The translations under genes were made by a program, and so were the position numbers. From positions 1 through 33,024 of the forward strand of contig CANGCK010000037.1 in assembly GCA_947452295.1 (NCBI GenBank): DNA of 33,024 bases, written 5' to 3'. Of the stretch, positions 25,887-33,024 are shown in pieces. The stretch's first letter is position 1; every line of letters begins with the position of its first letter. The notes under the pieces were generated by a model. It was not told where the DNA came from. It worked only from the letters and a program-made list of their open reading frames with translations, and did no database searches. Source of the stretch: Sphingobacteriia bacterium (GTDB lineage Bacteria; Bacteroidota; Bacteroidia; Chitinophagales; Chitinophagaceae).

Positions 25887-26990
25887 TTATACATTAAACC
25901 TAAAATGCATAATGTCGCCATCTTTTACTATATATTCTTTCCCCTCTATTCTCAAACGTCCGTTGTCCCTACAAGCAGATTCACTTCCGTATTTTACAAA
26001 ATCTTCATAAGCAATCACTTCTGCTTTAATAAAACCTTTCTCAAAGTCGGTATGAATAACACTTGCAGCTTGTGGAGCCTTCCAACCATTTAATATAGTC
26101 CATGCCCGAACTTCTTGAACACCAGCAGTAAAATAAGTTTCTAAGTTCAATAATTTATAAGTCGTTCTAATTAAACGATTCAAAGCAGGTTCTTTCATTT
26201 TGTATTCTTCCATGAACATTTGCTTATCATCGGAGTTGTCCATTTCAGCAATTTGAGCTTCAATATTATTACACATTACAATAACTTGCGCTCCTTCTGC
26301 TTCTGCTGCCGCTTTCAACTTTTCAGAAAATGCATTTCCAGTATGCATAGATGCTTCATCAACATTGGCTACATATAATACTGGCTTGTCTGTAAGTAAA
26401 AATAAATCTGCGATAGCTGATTTATCTTCTTTACTTAAACCTAAAGTATGTACTCCTTTTCCAGACTCTAAATGTGTTTTGCATTTAGACAATATGTCAA
26501 ATTCAGCTTTTGCTTTAGCATCACTACCCACACGTGCCATTTTTTCAACGCGTTGCATTTTCTTTTCAACACTTTCTAAATCTTTCAATTGAAGTTCCGT
26601 TTCAATAATTTCTTTGTCTCCAATTGGGTTGATTGCACCTTCTTCTCTCAATACATTTTCATCTTCAAAACAACGAATTACATGAATTATTGCATCTACC
26701 TCTCTGATATTTCCTAAAAATTTATTTCCTAAACCTTCGCCCTTACTAGCACCTTTTACTAAACCCGCAATATCTACAATCTCCATCTGAGTAGGAACTG
26801 TTCTATTTGGCTGAACTAACTCCGCCAATTTATCCATTCTTTCATCGGGCACATCTACTAATCCCACATTGGGTTCAATGGTACAAAAGCGATAATTACT
26901 TGCTTGCGCTTTTGCACTATTGCTAACTGCATTAAATAAGGTTGATTTTCCAACATTGGGTAATCCTACTATACCTGCTTGTAAAGCCAT
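25887..26990 (-). CDS. ychF: Redox-regulated ATPase YchF (OBG family)
   Basis: A conserved TRAFAC-class ribosome-associated nucleotidase that prefers ATP to GTP. 367 residues, close to the usual 363. P-loop GLPNVGKST at residues 9-17, switch region VDIAGLVKGASKGEGLGN, coiled-coil arm (KDLESVEKKMQRVEKMAR) and the C-terminal TGS domain (AWTILNGWKAPQAASVIHTDFEKGF). In the position of a GTP-specific NKxD motif it has NVDE, in line with ATP preference. A TAACTTTG -7-like box precedes it. Confidence 0.97.
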   Translation of the reverse strand: MALQAGIVGLPNVGKSTLFNAVSNSAKAQASNYRFCTIEPNVGLVDVPDERMDKLAELVQPNRTVPTQMEIVDIAGLVKGASKGEGLGNKFLGNIREVDAIIHVIRCFEDENVLREEGAINPIGDKEIIETELQLKDLESVEKKMQRVEKMARVGSDAKAKAEFDILSKCKTHLESGKGVHTLGLSKEDKSAIADLFLLTDKPVLYVANVDEASMHTGNAFSEKLKAAAEAEGAQVIVMCNNIEAQIAEMDNSDDKQMFMEEYKMKEPALNRLIRTTYKLLNLETYFTAGVQEVRAWTILNGWKAPQAASVIHTDFEKGFIKAEVIAYEDFVKYGSESACRDNGRLRIEGKEYIVKDGDIMHFRFNV

Positions 26991-27015
26991 TTTGCTTTTA
27001 TTTGATTTAAGTCGG

Positions 27016-27023
27016 CAAAGTTA
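27016..27023 (-). promoter_or_regulatory. Putative -7 box (TAACTTTG) of ychF
   Basis: Reads TAACTTTG on the minus strand, a full match to TAnnTTTG, 25 bases before the ychF ATG, predicting a leader of about 20 bases. The -33 position is poor. Confidence 0.48.
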
Positions 27024-27181
27024 AGGAATTACTGTTTAGGTAAATGACTGTAATTAATGGATTTGACGGTATATTATCTACTAAACTAGATTTTGATCGT
27101 ATTGTATTATCCTATACAAGTTATTGAGATTCGCGATTATTAGCTCATGGCTAATTTCAATCATTTTCATATCTTAGTGTT

Positions 27182-28441
27182 ATGGCACTAAATTATGTAT
27201 GGATTTTATTTTTTGTAATAGGATTGATTATTGCATTGTTTAAGCTAATTGTATTTCAAGATTATGAGATATTTAAAAAATTAGTGGAGGGCATATTTGA
27301 TGCATCTAAATCATCTGTTATGGACATTGCACTTCCGTTAACTGGCGTGATGGTTTTTTTCATGGGATTGATGAATATAGGAGAGAAGGCTGGTGCAATT
27401 AATTTTTTAGCAAGAATATTAAATCCATTCATGAAAAGACTTTTTCCAGAAGTACCGGAAAAACATCCTGCAATGGGACAAATGGTAATGAATTTTAGTG
27501 CTAATATGTTGGGATTAGATAATGCTGCAACTCCATTTGGACTTAAAGCGATGGAAAGTTTACAGACCCTCAATCCACATAAAGAAACAGCTAGTAATGC
27601 ACAAATAATGTTTTTGGTATTGCATACAAGTGGGTTAACATTAATTCCTTTGTCAATTATTGCATATAGAGCAGGGGCGGGGAGTACGAATCCTACCAGT
27701 GTATTTGTCCCTTTAATGTTGGCAACAACCGTTGCTACGCTTGCAAGTATTATAATTACCGGCTTATATCAACGATTAAAATTCGATAGGGTTTTACTTT
27801 TTTGGATAGGAAGTATTGCTACCTCCATTTTTTTATTTGCCTGGTTCATTGAAGGATTGCCTTCTCAAAAAAACATACCAACCCCAACTTTATTTACCAA
27901 AGAAACCTTTAGTAATGTAATGGGAAATGTTATATTATTTCTGATTATTGCTACTTTTATAATTGGTGGATTCTTAAAAAAAATTAATGTTTTTGAAGCA
28001 TTTATTGATGGAGCAAAACAAGGATGGGACGTGATTATAAAAATTATTCCCTATCTGGTTGGTATGTTGGTAGCAATTAGGGTTTTTAGAGATAGTGGTG
28101 GGTTAGAAGCCATTATCAATGGTATTACCTGGTTGTTTACCAGTTTTGGTATTAACGGAGAGTTTGTACCTGCATTACCAGTTGCTATAATGCGCCCTTT
28201 TAGTGGCGGCGGTTCTAGGGGATTGATGCTTGATATTTTTAAAACATATGGAGCAGATAGCTTTATTGGTCAACTTGCCAGCACATTTCAAGGCAGCGCT
28301 GATACCACTTTTTATATAATAGCCCTATATTTTGGAAGTGTTGGGATTAAAAAAGTACGATACGCAATTTGGGCAGGTATGTTAGCAGATTTATTGGGTG
28401 TTATAGCTGCAGTAGGCATTGCTTATATTTTCTTTCAATAA
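27182..28441 (+). CDS. Fused SpmA-SpmB (nucleoside-recognition Gate domain) membrane protein
   Basis: A 419-residue inner-membrane protein that joins two proteins kept separate in Bacillus. The N-terminal half matches SpmA (VMDIALPLTGVMVFFMGLMN; MGQMVMNFSANMLGLDNAAT). The C-terminal half matches SpmB (FIDGAKQGWDVIIKIIPYLV; GLEAIINGITWL; ALPVAIMRPFSGGGSRGLML; FQGSADTTFYIIALYFG). Both halves contain the Gate domain and several membrane segments. Spm proteins affect spore-core dehydration in Bacillus, but homologues are common in non-sporulating bacteria, where the transported substrate is unknown. It converges with the sirtuin gene, four bases between stops. Confidence 0.9.
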   Translation: MALNYVWILFFVIGLIIALFKLIVFQDYEIFKKLVEGIFDASKSSVMDIALPLTGVMVFFMGLMNIGEKAGAINFLARILNPFMKRLFPEVPEKHPAMGQMVMNFSANMLGLDNAATPFGLKAMESLQTLNPHKETASNAQIMFLVLHTSGLTLIPLSIIAYRAGAGSTNPTSVFVPLMLATTVATLASIIITGLYQRLKFDRVLLFWIGSIATSIFLFAWFIEGLPSQKNIPTPTLFTKETFSNVMGNVILFLIIATFIIGGFLKKINVFEAFIDGAKQGWDVIIKIIPYLVGMLVAIRVFRDSGGLEAIINGITWLFTSFGINGEFVPALPVAIMRPFSGGGSRGLMLDIFKTYGADSFIGQLASTFQGSADTTFYIIALYFGSVGIKKVRYAIWAGMLADLLGVIAAVGIAYIFFQ

Positions 28442-28445
28442 CAGT

Positions 28446-29141
28446 TTATAGAATATTATTTTTAAGCATCGTTAACAGTTGAGCTACACCAGCAGATGCC
28501 GTATTTTCTATTGCTGTAATAGCATAGTTATTAGGAAGAAGAGGTATTTGTTTATCTATAATAAATCGTTTAATTGCTTTGTTGGTAAAATTAATTAATC
28601 CTGCTGCAGGATAAACTTGCAACGAAGTGCCAATTACTACAAAAATGTCTGCATTTTCAACGATCTCAATAGCATATTCTAACATGGGTACTTCTTCTTC
28701 AAACCAAACAATATGTGGCCTATATTGACCACCATCAGGGGCAATGTCGCCCATTAAAATATCCTCCTTAATAGGTAGAATATTTTCATGGTAAACATCA
28801 TGTACACTTCGCATTTTCAATAACTCACCATGTAAATGCAATACATTATTACTTCCAGCCCTTTCATGCAAATCATCCACATTTTGTGTGATAATTTGGA
28901 CATTAAAAAATTGCTCCAATTCAACCAATCCCTTGTGCGCATCATTGGGTTGAGTAAGTAATAACTCTCTTCGTCGCATATTGTAAAAATCCAATACTAA
29001 CTGAGGGTTTTTAGCCCATCCCTTCGGATTTGCAACATCATACACATTATAACCTTCCCATAATCCTCCACTATCTCTAAATGTTTTAATACCACTATCC
29101 GCACTAATACCTGCACCTGTTAGGACCACTAAATTTTGCAT
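28446..29141 (-). CDS. cobB: Sir2-family NAD-dependent protein deacylase (CobB-like), cysteine-free
   Basis: Removes acyl groups from protein lysines using NAD. 231 residues from the ATG at 29141, where the family N-terminus (QNLVVLTGAGISADSGIKTF) begins; an ATG at 29150 adds three residues. NAD-binding GAGISADSG, QNVDDLHERAG (86-96), catalytic His104 in LHLHGEL, and GTSLQVYPAAG are present. Tyr53 and Arg56 match the Y-x2-R pair that favours succinyl/malonyl-lysine in CobB and SIRT5. The protein contains no cysteine at all, so the usual four-cysteine zinc site is missing. It is last of a minus-strand set after the EVE-domain gene. Confidence 0.9.
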   Translation of the reverse strand: MQNLVVLTGAGISADSGIKTFRDSGGLWEGYNVYDVANPKGWAKNPQLVLDFYNMRRRELLLTQPNDAHKGLVELEQFFNVQIITQNVDDLHERAGSNNVLHLHGELLKMRSVHDVYHENILPIKEDILMGDIAPDGGQYRPHIVWFEEEVPMLEYAIEIVENADIFVVIGTSLQVYPAAGLINFTNKAIKRFIIDKQIPLLPNNYAITAIENTASAGVAQLLTMLKNNIL

Positions 29142-29151
29142 AGCTAGCATT

Positions 29152-29562
29152 TTAAGAAGTTTCTCCCAAATTCATCACTATGTCCCATTCCAAGGCAGTA
29201 ACCGGTTGAACAGATAACCTACCTAATCTAACTAACGCCATTTGTGTTAAACGAGGATCATTTTTTACCATTGCTAAGGTAACCGGCTTTTTCATTTTTT
29301 TTACAGGTTTAAAATTTACTACCACCCACGCTGGGTCTTCTGTTGTTGGATCTTGATAAAATGTTTTACTCACTTTAGCAATACCCACTATTTCCATTCC
29401 TTCATTACTGTGATACCAAAAAGCTAAATCTCCTTTCTGCATTGCTTTTAAGTTATTTCTTGCCTGATAGTTTCTTACCCCATCCCAAAATGTTTCTTTA
29501 TCCTTTTCAAATTGTTCCCAACTGTATTTAAAAGGCTCCGATTTAATCAACCAATAATTCAT
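29152..29562 (-). CDS. EVE domain-containing protein
   Basis: A 136-residue single-domain protein matching the EVE (PUA-like; thymocyte nuclear protein 1-type) family: NYWLIKSEPFKYSWEQF at the N-terminus, WDGVRNYQARNNL, KGDLAFWYHSNEG, VGIAKVSKTFYQDP and, at the C-terminus, ALVRLGRLSVQPVT. EVE domains are thought to bind modified bases in DNA or RNA. No nuclease or McrB-like domain is fused or adjacent, so this looks like the stand-alone housekeeping form. It stops just before the sirtuin gene and starts 41 bases after the saccharopine-dehydrogenase-like gene. Confidence 0.92.
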   Translation of the reverse strand: MNYWLIKSEPFKYSWEQFEKDKETFWDGVRNYQARNNLKAMQKGDLAFWYHSNEGMEIVGIAKVSKTFYQDPTTEDPAWVVVNFKPVKKMKKPVTLAMVKNDPRLTQMALVRLGRLSVQPVTALEWDIVMNLGETS

Positions 29563-29603
29563 ACAATACTATTTGGATTTTTATGTTATTAATTTTTTTA
29601 AAT

Positions 29604-30911
29604 TTATACAATGGTATCTTCTTCATCAAATACAATACCTTCCTGTTCTAAAGCACTTAGTACCGGATCGTAAATTTCTTGAATAATAGGTATATGTAAA
29701 CCCCTTACCGTTAATTTATTTTCTAAAAGAAGGGTAGCTGCTATACCTAATGGTAATCCAACCGTTTTGGCCATTGCTGTATTTAATTCATCATCACCTT
29801 TTACCAAAAGTGTACTGTTAACATGATGGTTCTTATTAAATAATGTATAATCAATTTCATGCTTCATCACTATCAAGTCTTTGTCTCCCTTCGATAATTT
29901 CCATTTTTCTTCTAGTAATTGTTGTAAAACATTCGCAATTGGTTGAATCCCCTTATTAATTAAATGGTGGTTGTTCATCCCCAAATAATTAAATTGGTCG
30001 TTTAATACTATGTTACCCTGAATTTCAATTATTTTGTCTTTTAATATTTCATGAAAAAATTGAGTATAGCTCATACCATCGGTATTGATGGTTATGTCAT
30101 CATTGGTAAATCCTGCTGCAACAATTTTTTCCCATCCACTGCAAAATGCAGGGTAACGCAATGTAGTACGGATAAAAGTTGCTACATTTTCTAAACCATA
30201 TACTGGTATATAACTTAGTGAGTCTCTATTTGGATAAAAAGACAATTGCCCCAAATCTTTAACGGTTATTTCTTTACAGTTTTCAAATATCTGTTGGTAG
30301 GTAACTTCCTTTATTTCATGGTCTTCTCTATAAATTGCCCCTGCCTTTCCTGCTGTAACAATATTCCGGGGATTCCAGCTGATTTTATAATGCCAAGGGT
30401 TAGTGTCTGATTCTGGTGCAACTAATCCGCCACAATGAGATTTGAAAGAATGAATGTGGCCACCCTGTGCTTGAATGTGGTGAATCATTTTCATTGCACT
30501 CATATGATCTATTCCAGGATCTAAGCCCATTTCACCCAAAAATAATAATCCTGCTGCTTCTATATCTTTTTCCATATTTCTTATGGATGAATCAATATAC
30601 GAAGCGGTTAATAAATGCTTTCGCAGGATTAAACAATCGGTAGCAACTAAATAATGTAACGCTGGAGGTAACATTGAAATCACCACATCGGCTTTTTCAA
30701 TTATTGATTTTCGAGCTTCCGCATCATTAATTTGTATTTCTTTTGCCAATAGAGTTTTAACGCCGTAAATTTTGGCTTCAATTGTTGGTAAATCGATGTC
30801 TGCAATTGTACAAATCCAATTGTTTTTTTGGGTGATTTTTCCTAAATAATTGATTAAAACTGTAGCAGATTTACCTGCACCAAAAAGTAAGATGTGTTTA
30901 GTTGTACCCAT
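29604..30911 (-). CDS. Saccharopine dehydrogenase family protein
   Basis: 435 residues from the ATG at 30911, where the NAD(P)-binding fold begins (HILLFGAGKSATVLINYL); a longer reading from 30962 adds a hydrophobic stretch unlike the family. The Rossmann domain continues with ADVVISMLPPALHYLVA. The catalytic domain has GEMGLDPGIDHMSAMKMIHH, SFKSHCGGLVAPE and YKISWNPRNIV, all typical of saccharopine reductases/dehydrogenases of lysine metabolism. The direction in vivo (lysine breakdown or another use) is not clear, and no bifunctional partner is nearby. Confidence 0.9.
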   Translation of the reverse strand: MGTTKHILLFGAGKSATVLINYLGKITQKNNWICTIADIDLPTIEAKIYGVKTLLAKEIQINDAEARKSIIEKADVVISMLPPALHYLVATDCLILRKHLLTASYIDSSIRNMEKDIEAAGLLFLGEMGLDPGIDHMSAMKMIHHIQAQGGHIHSFKSHCGGLVAPESDTNPWHYKISWNPRNIVTAGKAGAIYREDHEIKEVTYQQIFENCKEITVKDLGQLSFYPNRDSLSYIPVYGLENVATFIRTTLRYPAFCSGWEKIVAAGFTNDDITINTDGMSYTQFFHEILKDKIIEIQGNIVLNDQFNYLGMNNHHLINKGIQPIANVLQQLLEEKWKLSKGDKDLIVMKHEIDYTLFNKNHHVNSTLLVKGDDELNTAMAKTVGLPLGIAATLLLENKLTVRGLHIPIIQEIYDPVLSALEQEGIVFDEEDTIV

Positions 30912-31108
30912 AATATAATATAAAAATAAGACAAATGATATTAAATAATGACAATCAATCATTTATACCACTTAACATATGTGGATAAATGCATTAAAAA
31001 ACCTTTATTTTAACGGGGTTTTCACTACTAAAAAAGTTATCTTCGCCAACCTATTATTTTGACATTTTTTTTGCAATGTAGGTTTAAAATTTTGAACGAG
31101 AAAGAGAC

Positions 31109-33024
31109 ATGGAAGAGAATTTATTACCGGAACAAACAGCAGACAACGATCGCATTATTCAGGTGAATATTGAAGAGCAGATGAAAACTGCATACATCGA
31201 CTATTCAATGTCGGTAATTGTAGGTCGTGCATTACCAGATGTGCGCGATGGCTTTAAACCTGTTCACCGCAGGGTATTGTATGCAATGAATGAATTGGGC
31301 AATAACAGCAATAAGCCATTTAAAAAATCTGCCCGTATAGTTGGGGAAGTAATGGGTAAATATCATCCGCATGGTGATAGTGCTATCTATGACACTTTGG
31401 TAAGGATGGCACAGGAATGGACGATGCGGTATACTTTGGTTGACCGCCAAGGTAATTTTGGTAACCAAGATGGAGATCCACCGGCTGCAATGCGTTATAC
31501 CGAAGCACGTTTACAACGTATTTCGGAAGCGATGTTGGATGATATAGAAAAAGAAACTGTAGACTACCAGCTTAATTTCGATGATTCTCTTGAAGAACCT
31601 ACCGTTTTACCTACAAGAATTCCACAATTATTGATCAACGGATCTTCTGGTATTGCAGTAGGTATGGCAACCAATATGATGCCTCATAACCTGAATGAAG
31701 TCATAGATGGTTGTATTGCTTATGTAGACAATCGCGATATTGCTATTGAAGAATTAATGACCCATGTTAAAGCGCCTGATTTTCCTACAGGAGGTGTAAT
31801 CTATGGAATGGAAGGAGTTAGGCAAGCATTACTTACTGGTAGAGGAAGGGTAGTAGTAAGAGGTAAATGTAATGTGGAGACCAAGCCAAATGGCCGAGAA
31901 ATGATTGTGATTACCGAAGTTCCATACCAGGTTAGTAGGGACACACTCACAGATAGAATTGGTCAAATTGCCATCGATAAAACTGTTGAAGGAATCTCGG
32001 ATGTAGGAAATCAAAGTAATAAAGATGGTACTAGAATTGTAGTAGAATTAAAGAAAGACGCCGTAGCACAAGTGGTAATCAATCAGTTATATAAATATAC
32101 TGAATTGCAAACCAGCTATGGCATCAATAATGTAGCCCTAAGTAAAGGTCGTCCTAGAATCATGAATTTAAGAGATCTGATCTCCGAATTTATAGAATTC
32201 AGGATGGAAGTAGTAATCAGAAGAGCAAAATTTGAATTAAGAAAAGCCGAAGAAAGAGCCCACGTTTTAGAAGGTTATTTAAAAGCGCTAGATCATTTAG
32301 ATGAAGTGATTGCCTTAATTCGAGCAAGTAGAACTCCTGATGAAGCAAAAGAAAGCTTAATTAATAAAAGTAGGGAAGAAAAGTGGTACCTCAATCAATC
32401 TATGTTCACCGACCTTACGGAGGAACTCTATAAGCAAGAACAAGGTCTGTCTGAAGTACAAGCCAAAGCCATTTTAGAATTAAGATTACAGCGTTTAACC
32501 GGAATGGAGCGCGACAAAATTGTTGATGAATTCAATGGATTAATCAATACAATTAGAGAATTAAAGGCTTTGTTAGCAAGCGAACAATTGCGTTTTGATT
32601 TAATTAAAACTGAATTGTTGGAAGTTAAAACCAAATTTGGTGATGAGCGTAAAAGTGAAATTCAATACCTAGCTGATGAAATGAGAATTGAAGATCTCAT
32701 TGAAGATGAGGATGTTGTAATAACTATTTCACATTTAGGTTACATCAAAAGAACCTCAGCAACAGAATATCGTCAGCAAAAAAGAGGCGGTAGAGGGGCT
32801 GTTGGTTCTAAAACACGTGAAGAAGATTATGTAGAACATTTATTTGTAGCTTCTACACATGATACTTTGTTATTCTTTACAGAAAAAGGACGTTGTTTCT
32901 GGATGAGAGTATATGAGATACCTGAAGGAGAAAAACAAGGTAAAGGAAGAGCAATTCAAAACCTCATTCAACTACCTGGTGATGATAAAGTAAAAGCGAT
33001 ATTGAATGTTAAAAAAATAGACGA
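31109..33024 (+). CDS. gyrA: DNA gyrase subunit A, 3' end missing
   Basis: The breakage-rejoining subunit of DNA gyrase; about 638 residues are visible and the frame is still open at the last base. N-terminal domain: [20 protein letters not shown], then the quinolone-resistance region [17 protein letters not shown], with Ser91 and Asp95 at the positions of E. coli Ser83 and Asp87 (sensitive-type residues), and catalytic Tyr130 in [10 protein letters not shown]. The C-terminal wrapping domain has begun, with a GyrA box QKRGGRG near residue 557, which separates it from ParC. The usually invariant VDGQGNFG reads VDRQGNFG (Arg113). The upstream gap to the divergent saccharopine gene is 197 bases, AT-rich, with no clear promoter. 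Confidence 0.95.
   Translation, partial: MEENLLPEQTADNDRIIQVNIEEQMKTAYIDYSMSVIVGRALPDVRDGFKPVHRRVLYAMNELGNNSNKPFKKSARIVGEVMGKYHPHGDSAIYDTLVRMAQEWTMRYTLVDRQGNFGNQDGDPPAAMRYTEARLQRISEAMLDDIEKETVDYQLNFDDSLEEPTVLPTRIPQLLINGSSGIAVGMATNMMPHNLNEVIDGCIAYVDNRDIAIEELMTHVKAPDFPTGGVIYGMEGVRQALLTGRGRVVVRGKCNVETKPNGREMIVITEVPYQVSRDTLTDRIGQIAIDKTVEGISDVGNQSNKDGTRIVVELKKDAVAQVVINQLYKYTELQTSYGINNVALSKGRPRIMNLRDLISEFIEFRMEVVIRRAKFELRKAEERAHVLEGYLKALDHLDEVIALIRASRTPDEAKESLINKSREEKWYLNQSMFTDLTEELYKQEQGLSEVQAKAILELRLQRLTGMERDKIVDEFNGLINTIRELKALLASEQLRFDLIKTELLEVKTKFGDERKSEIQYLADEMRIEDLIEDEDVVITISHLGYIKRTSATEYRQQKRGGRGAVGSKTREEDYVEHLFVASTHDTLLFFTEKGRCFWMRVYEIPEGEKQGKGRAIQNLIQLPGDDKVKAILNVKKID

Noticed and set aside
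27139..27155. Small hairpin ATTAGC/GCTAAT before the SpmA-SpmB gene
   Set aside because: Only six base pairs in AT-rich DNA, no T-run and no known riboswitch motif; expected by chance.
27182..28441. Spore maturation proteins as evidence for sporulation
   Set aside because: SpmA/SpmB homologues are widespread in non-sporulating bacteria, and every other gene points to Bacteroidota, which do not form endospores.
28446..29562. Sir2 next to an EVE-domain gene as a possible defence island
   Set aside because: The sirtuin is a stand-alone CobB-like deacylase with the catalytic His and Tyr-Arg pair, and the EVE protein is the short solitary form. No nuclease, TIR, helicase or restriction gene is near, and the other neighbours are metabolic.

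Overview
The window is ordinary-looking chromosomal DNA from a low-GC, AT-rich member of the Bacteroidota, most likely near Chitinophagaceae/Chitinophagales. This is inferred from a type IX secretion CHU_C-type C-terminal domain beside a PorP/SprF protein, a DUF4249 lipoprotein, a DUF3822-rsmD pair, a CCDC81-type HU protein, a primary sigma factor without region 1.1, and several TAnnTTTG-type -7 boxes. Shine-Dalgarno sequences are not evident. I see no rRNA, tRNA, CRISPR array, insertion sequence, phage gene or clear pseudogene. No stretch over 300 bases lacks a gene; the longest gaps are about 190-200 bases (26991-27181 and 30912-31108).

Layout. 1-3258 (+): the 3' part of a large secreted PKD-repeat protein with a type IX sorting domain, then its PorP/SprF partner. 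3260-6477 (-): threonine aldolase, glucose-6-phosphate isomerase and a GNAT acetyltransferase. 6565-10863 (+): primary sigma factor with the only convincing intrinsic terminator in the window, an orphan DUF4249 lipoprotein, thioredoxin reductase, FolB, a periplasmic TPR protein and an acyl-CoA-binding protein. 10860-12218 (-): MATE transporter. 12309-13690 (+): DUF3822 and rsmD, overlapping by four bases. 13712-17005 (-): YbgC-type thioesterase, CinA and a dihydrolipoamide acyltransferase (E2).

17158-23774 (+): an envelope block made of a 1011-residue TPR protein, an outer-membrane barrel with a very lysine-rich N-terminal tail, a tail-anchored HU/CCDC81 protein without a SPOR domain, and a zinc-ribbon methyltransferase. 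23771-26990 (-): YchF, a FAD-dependent oxidoreductase and a plant-type glutaminyl cyclase lipoprotein. 27182-28441 (+): a SpmA-SpmB fusion membrane protein. 28446-30911 (-): a saccharopine-dehydrogenase-like protein, an EVE-domain protein and a cysteine-free sirtuin. 31109-33024 (+): gyrA, running off the right end.

Most genes are housekeeping. The parts most worth a second look are the 17.1-22.8 kb envelope block, the altered catalytic motif in RsmD (GPPY in place of D/N-PPY), the eukaryote-like acyl-CoA-binding protein, the cysteine-free sirtuin, and the gene packing: all five convergent gene pairs end within 21 bases of each other, two of them sharing a TTAA that supplies both stop codons. 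I found no clear defence system or mobile island.
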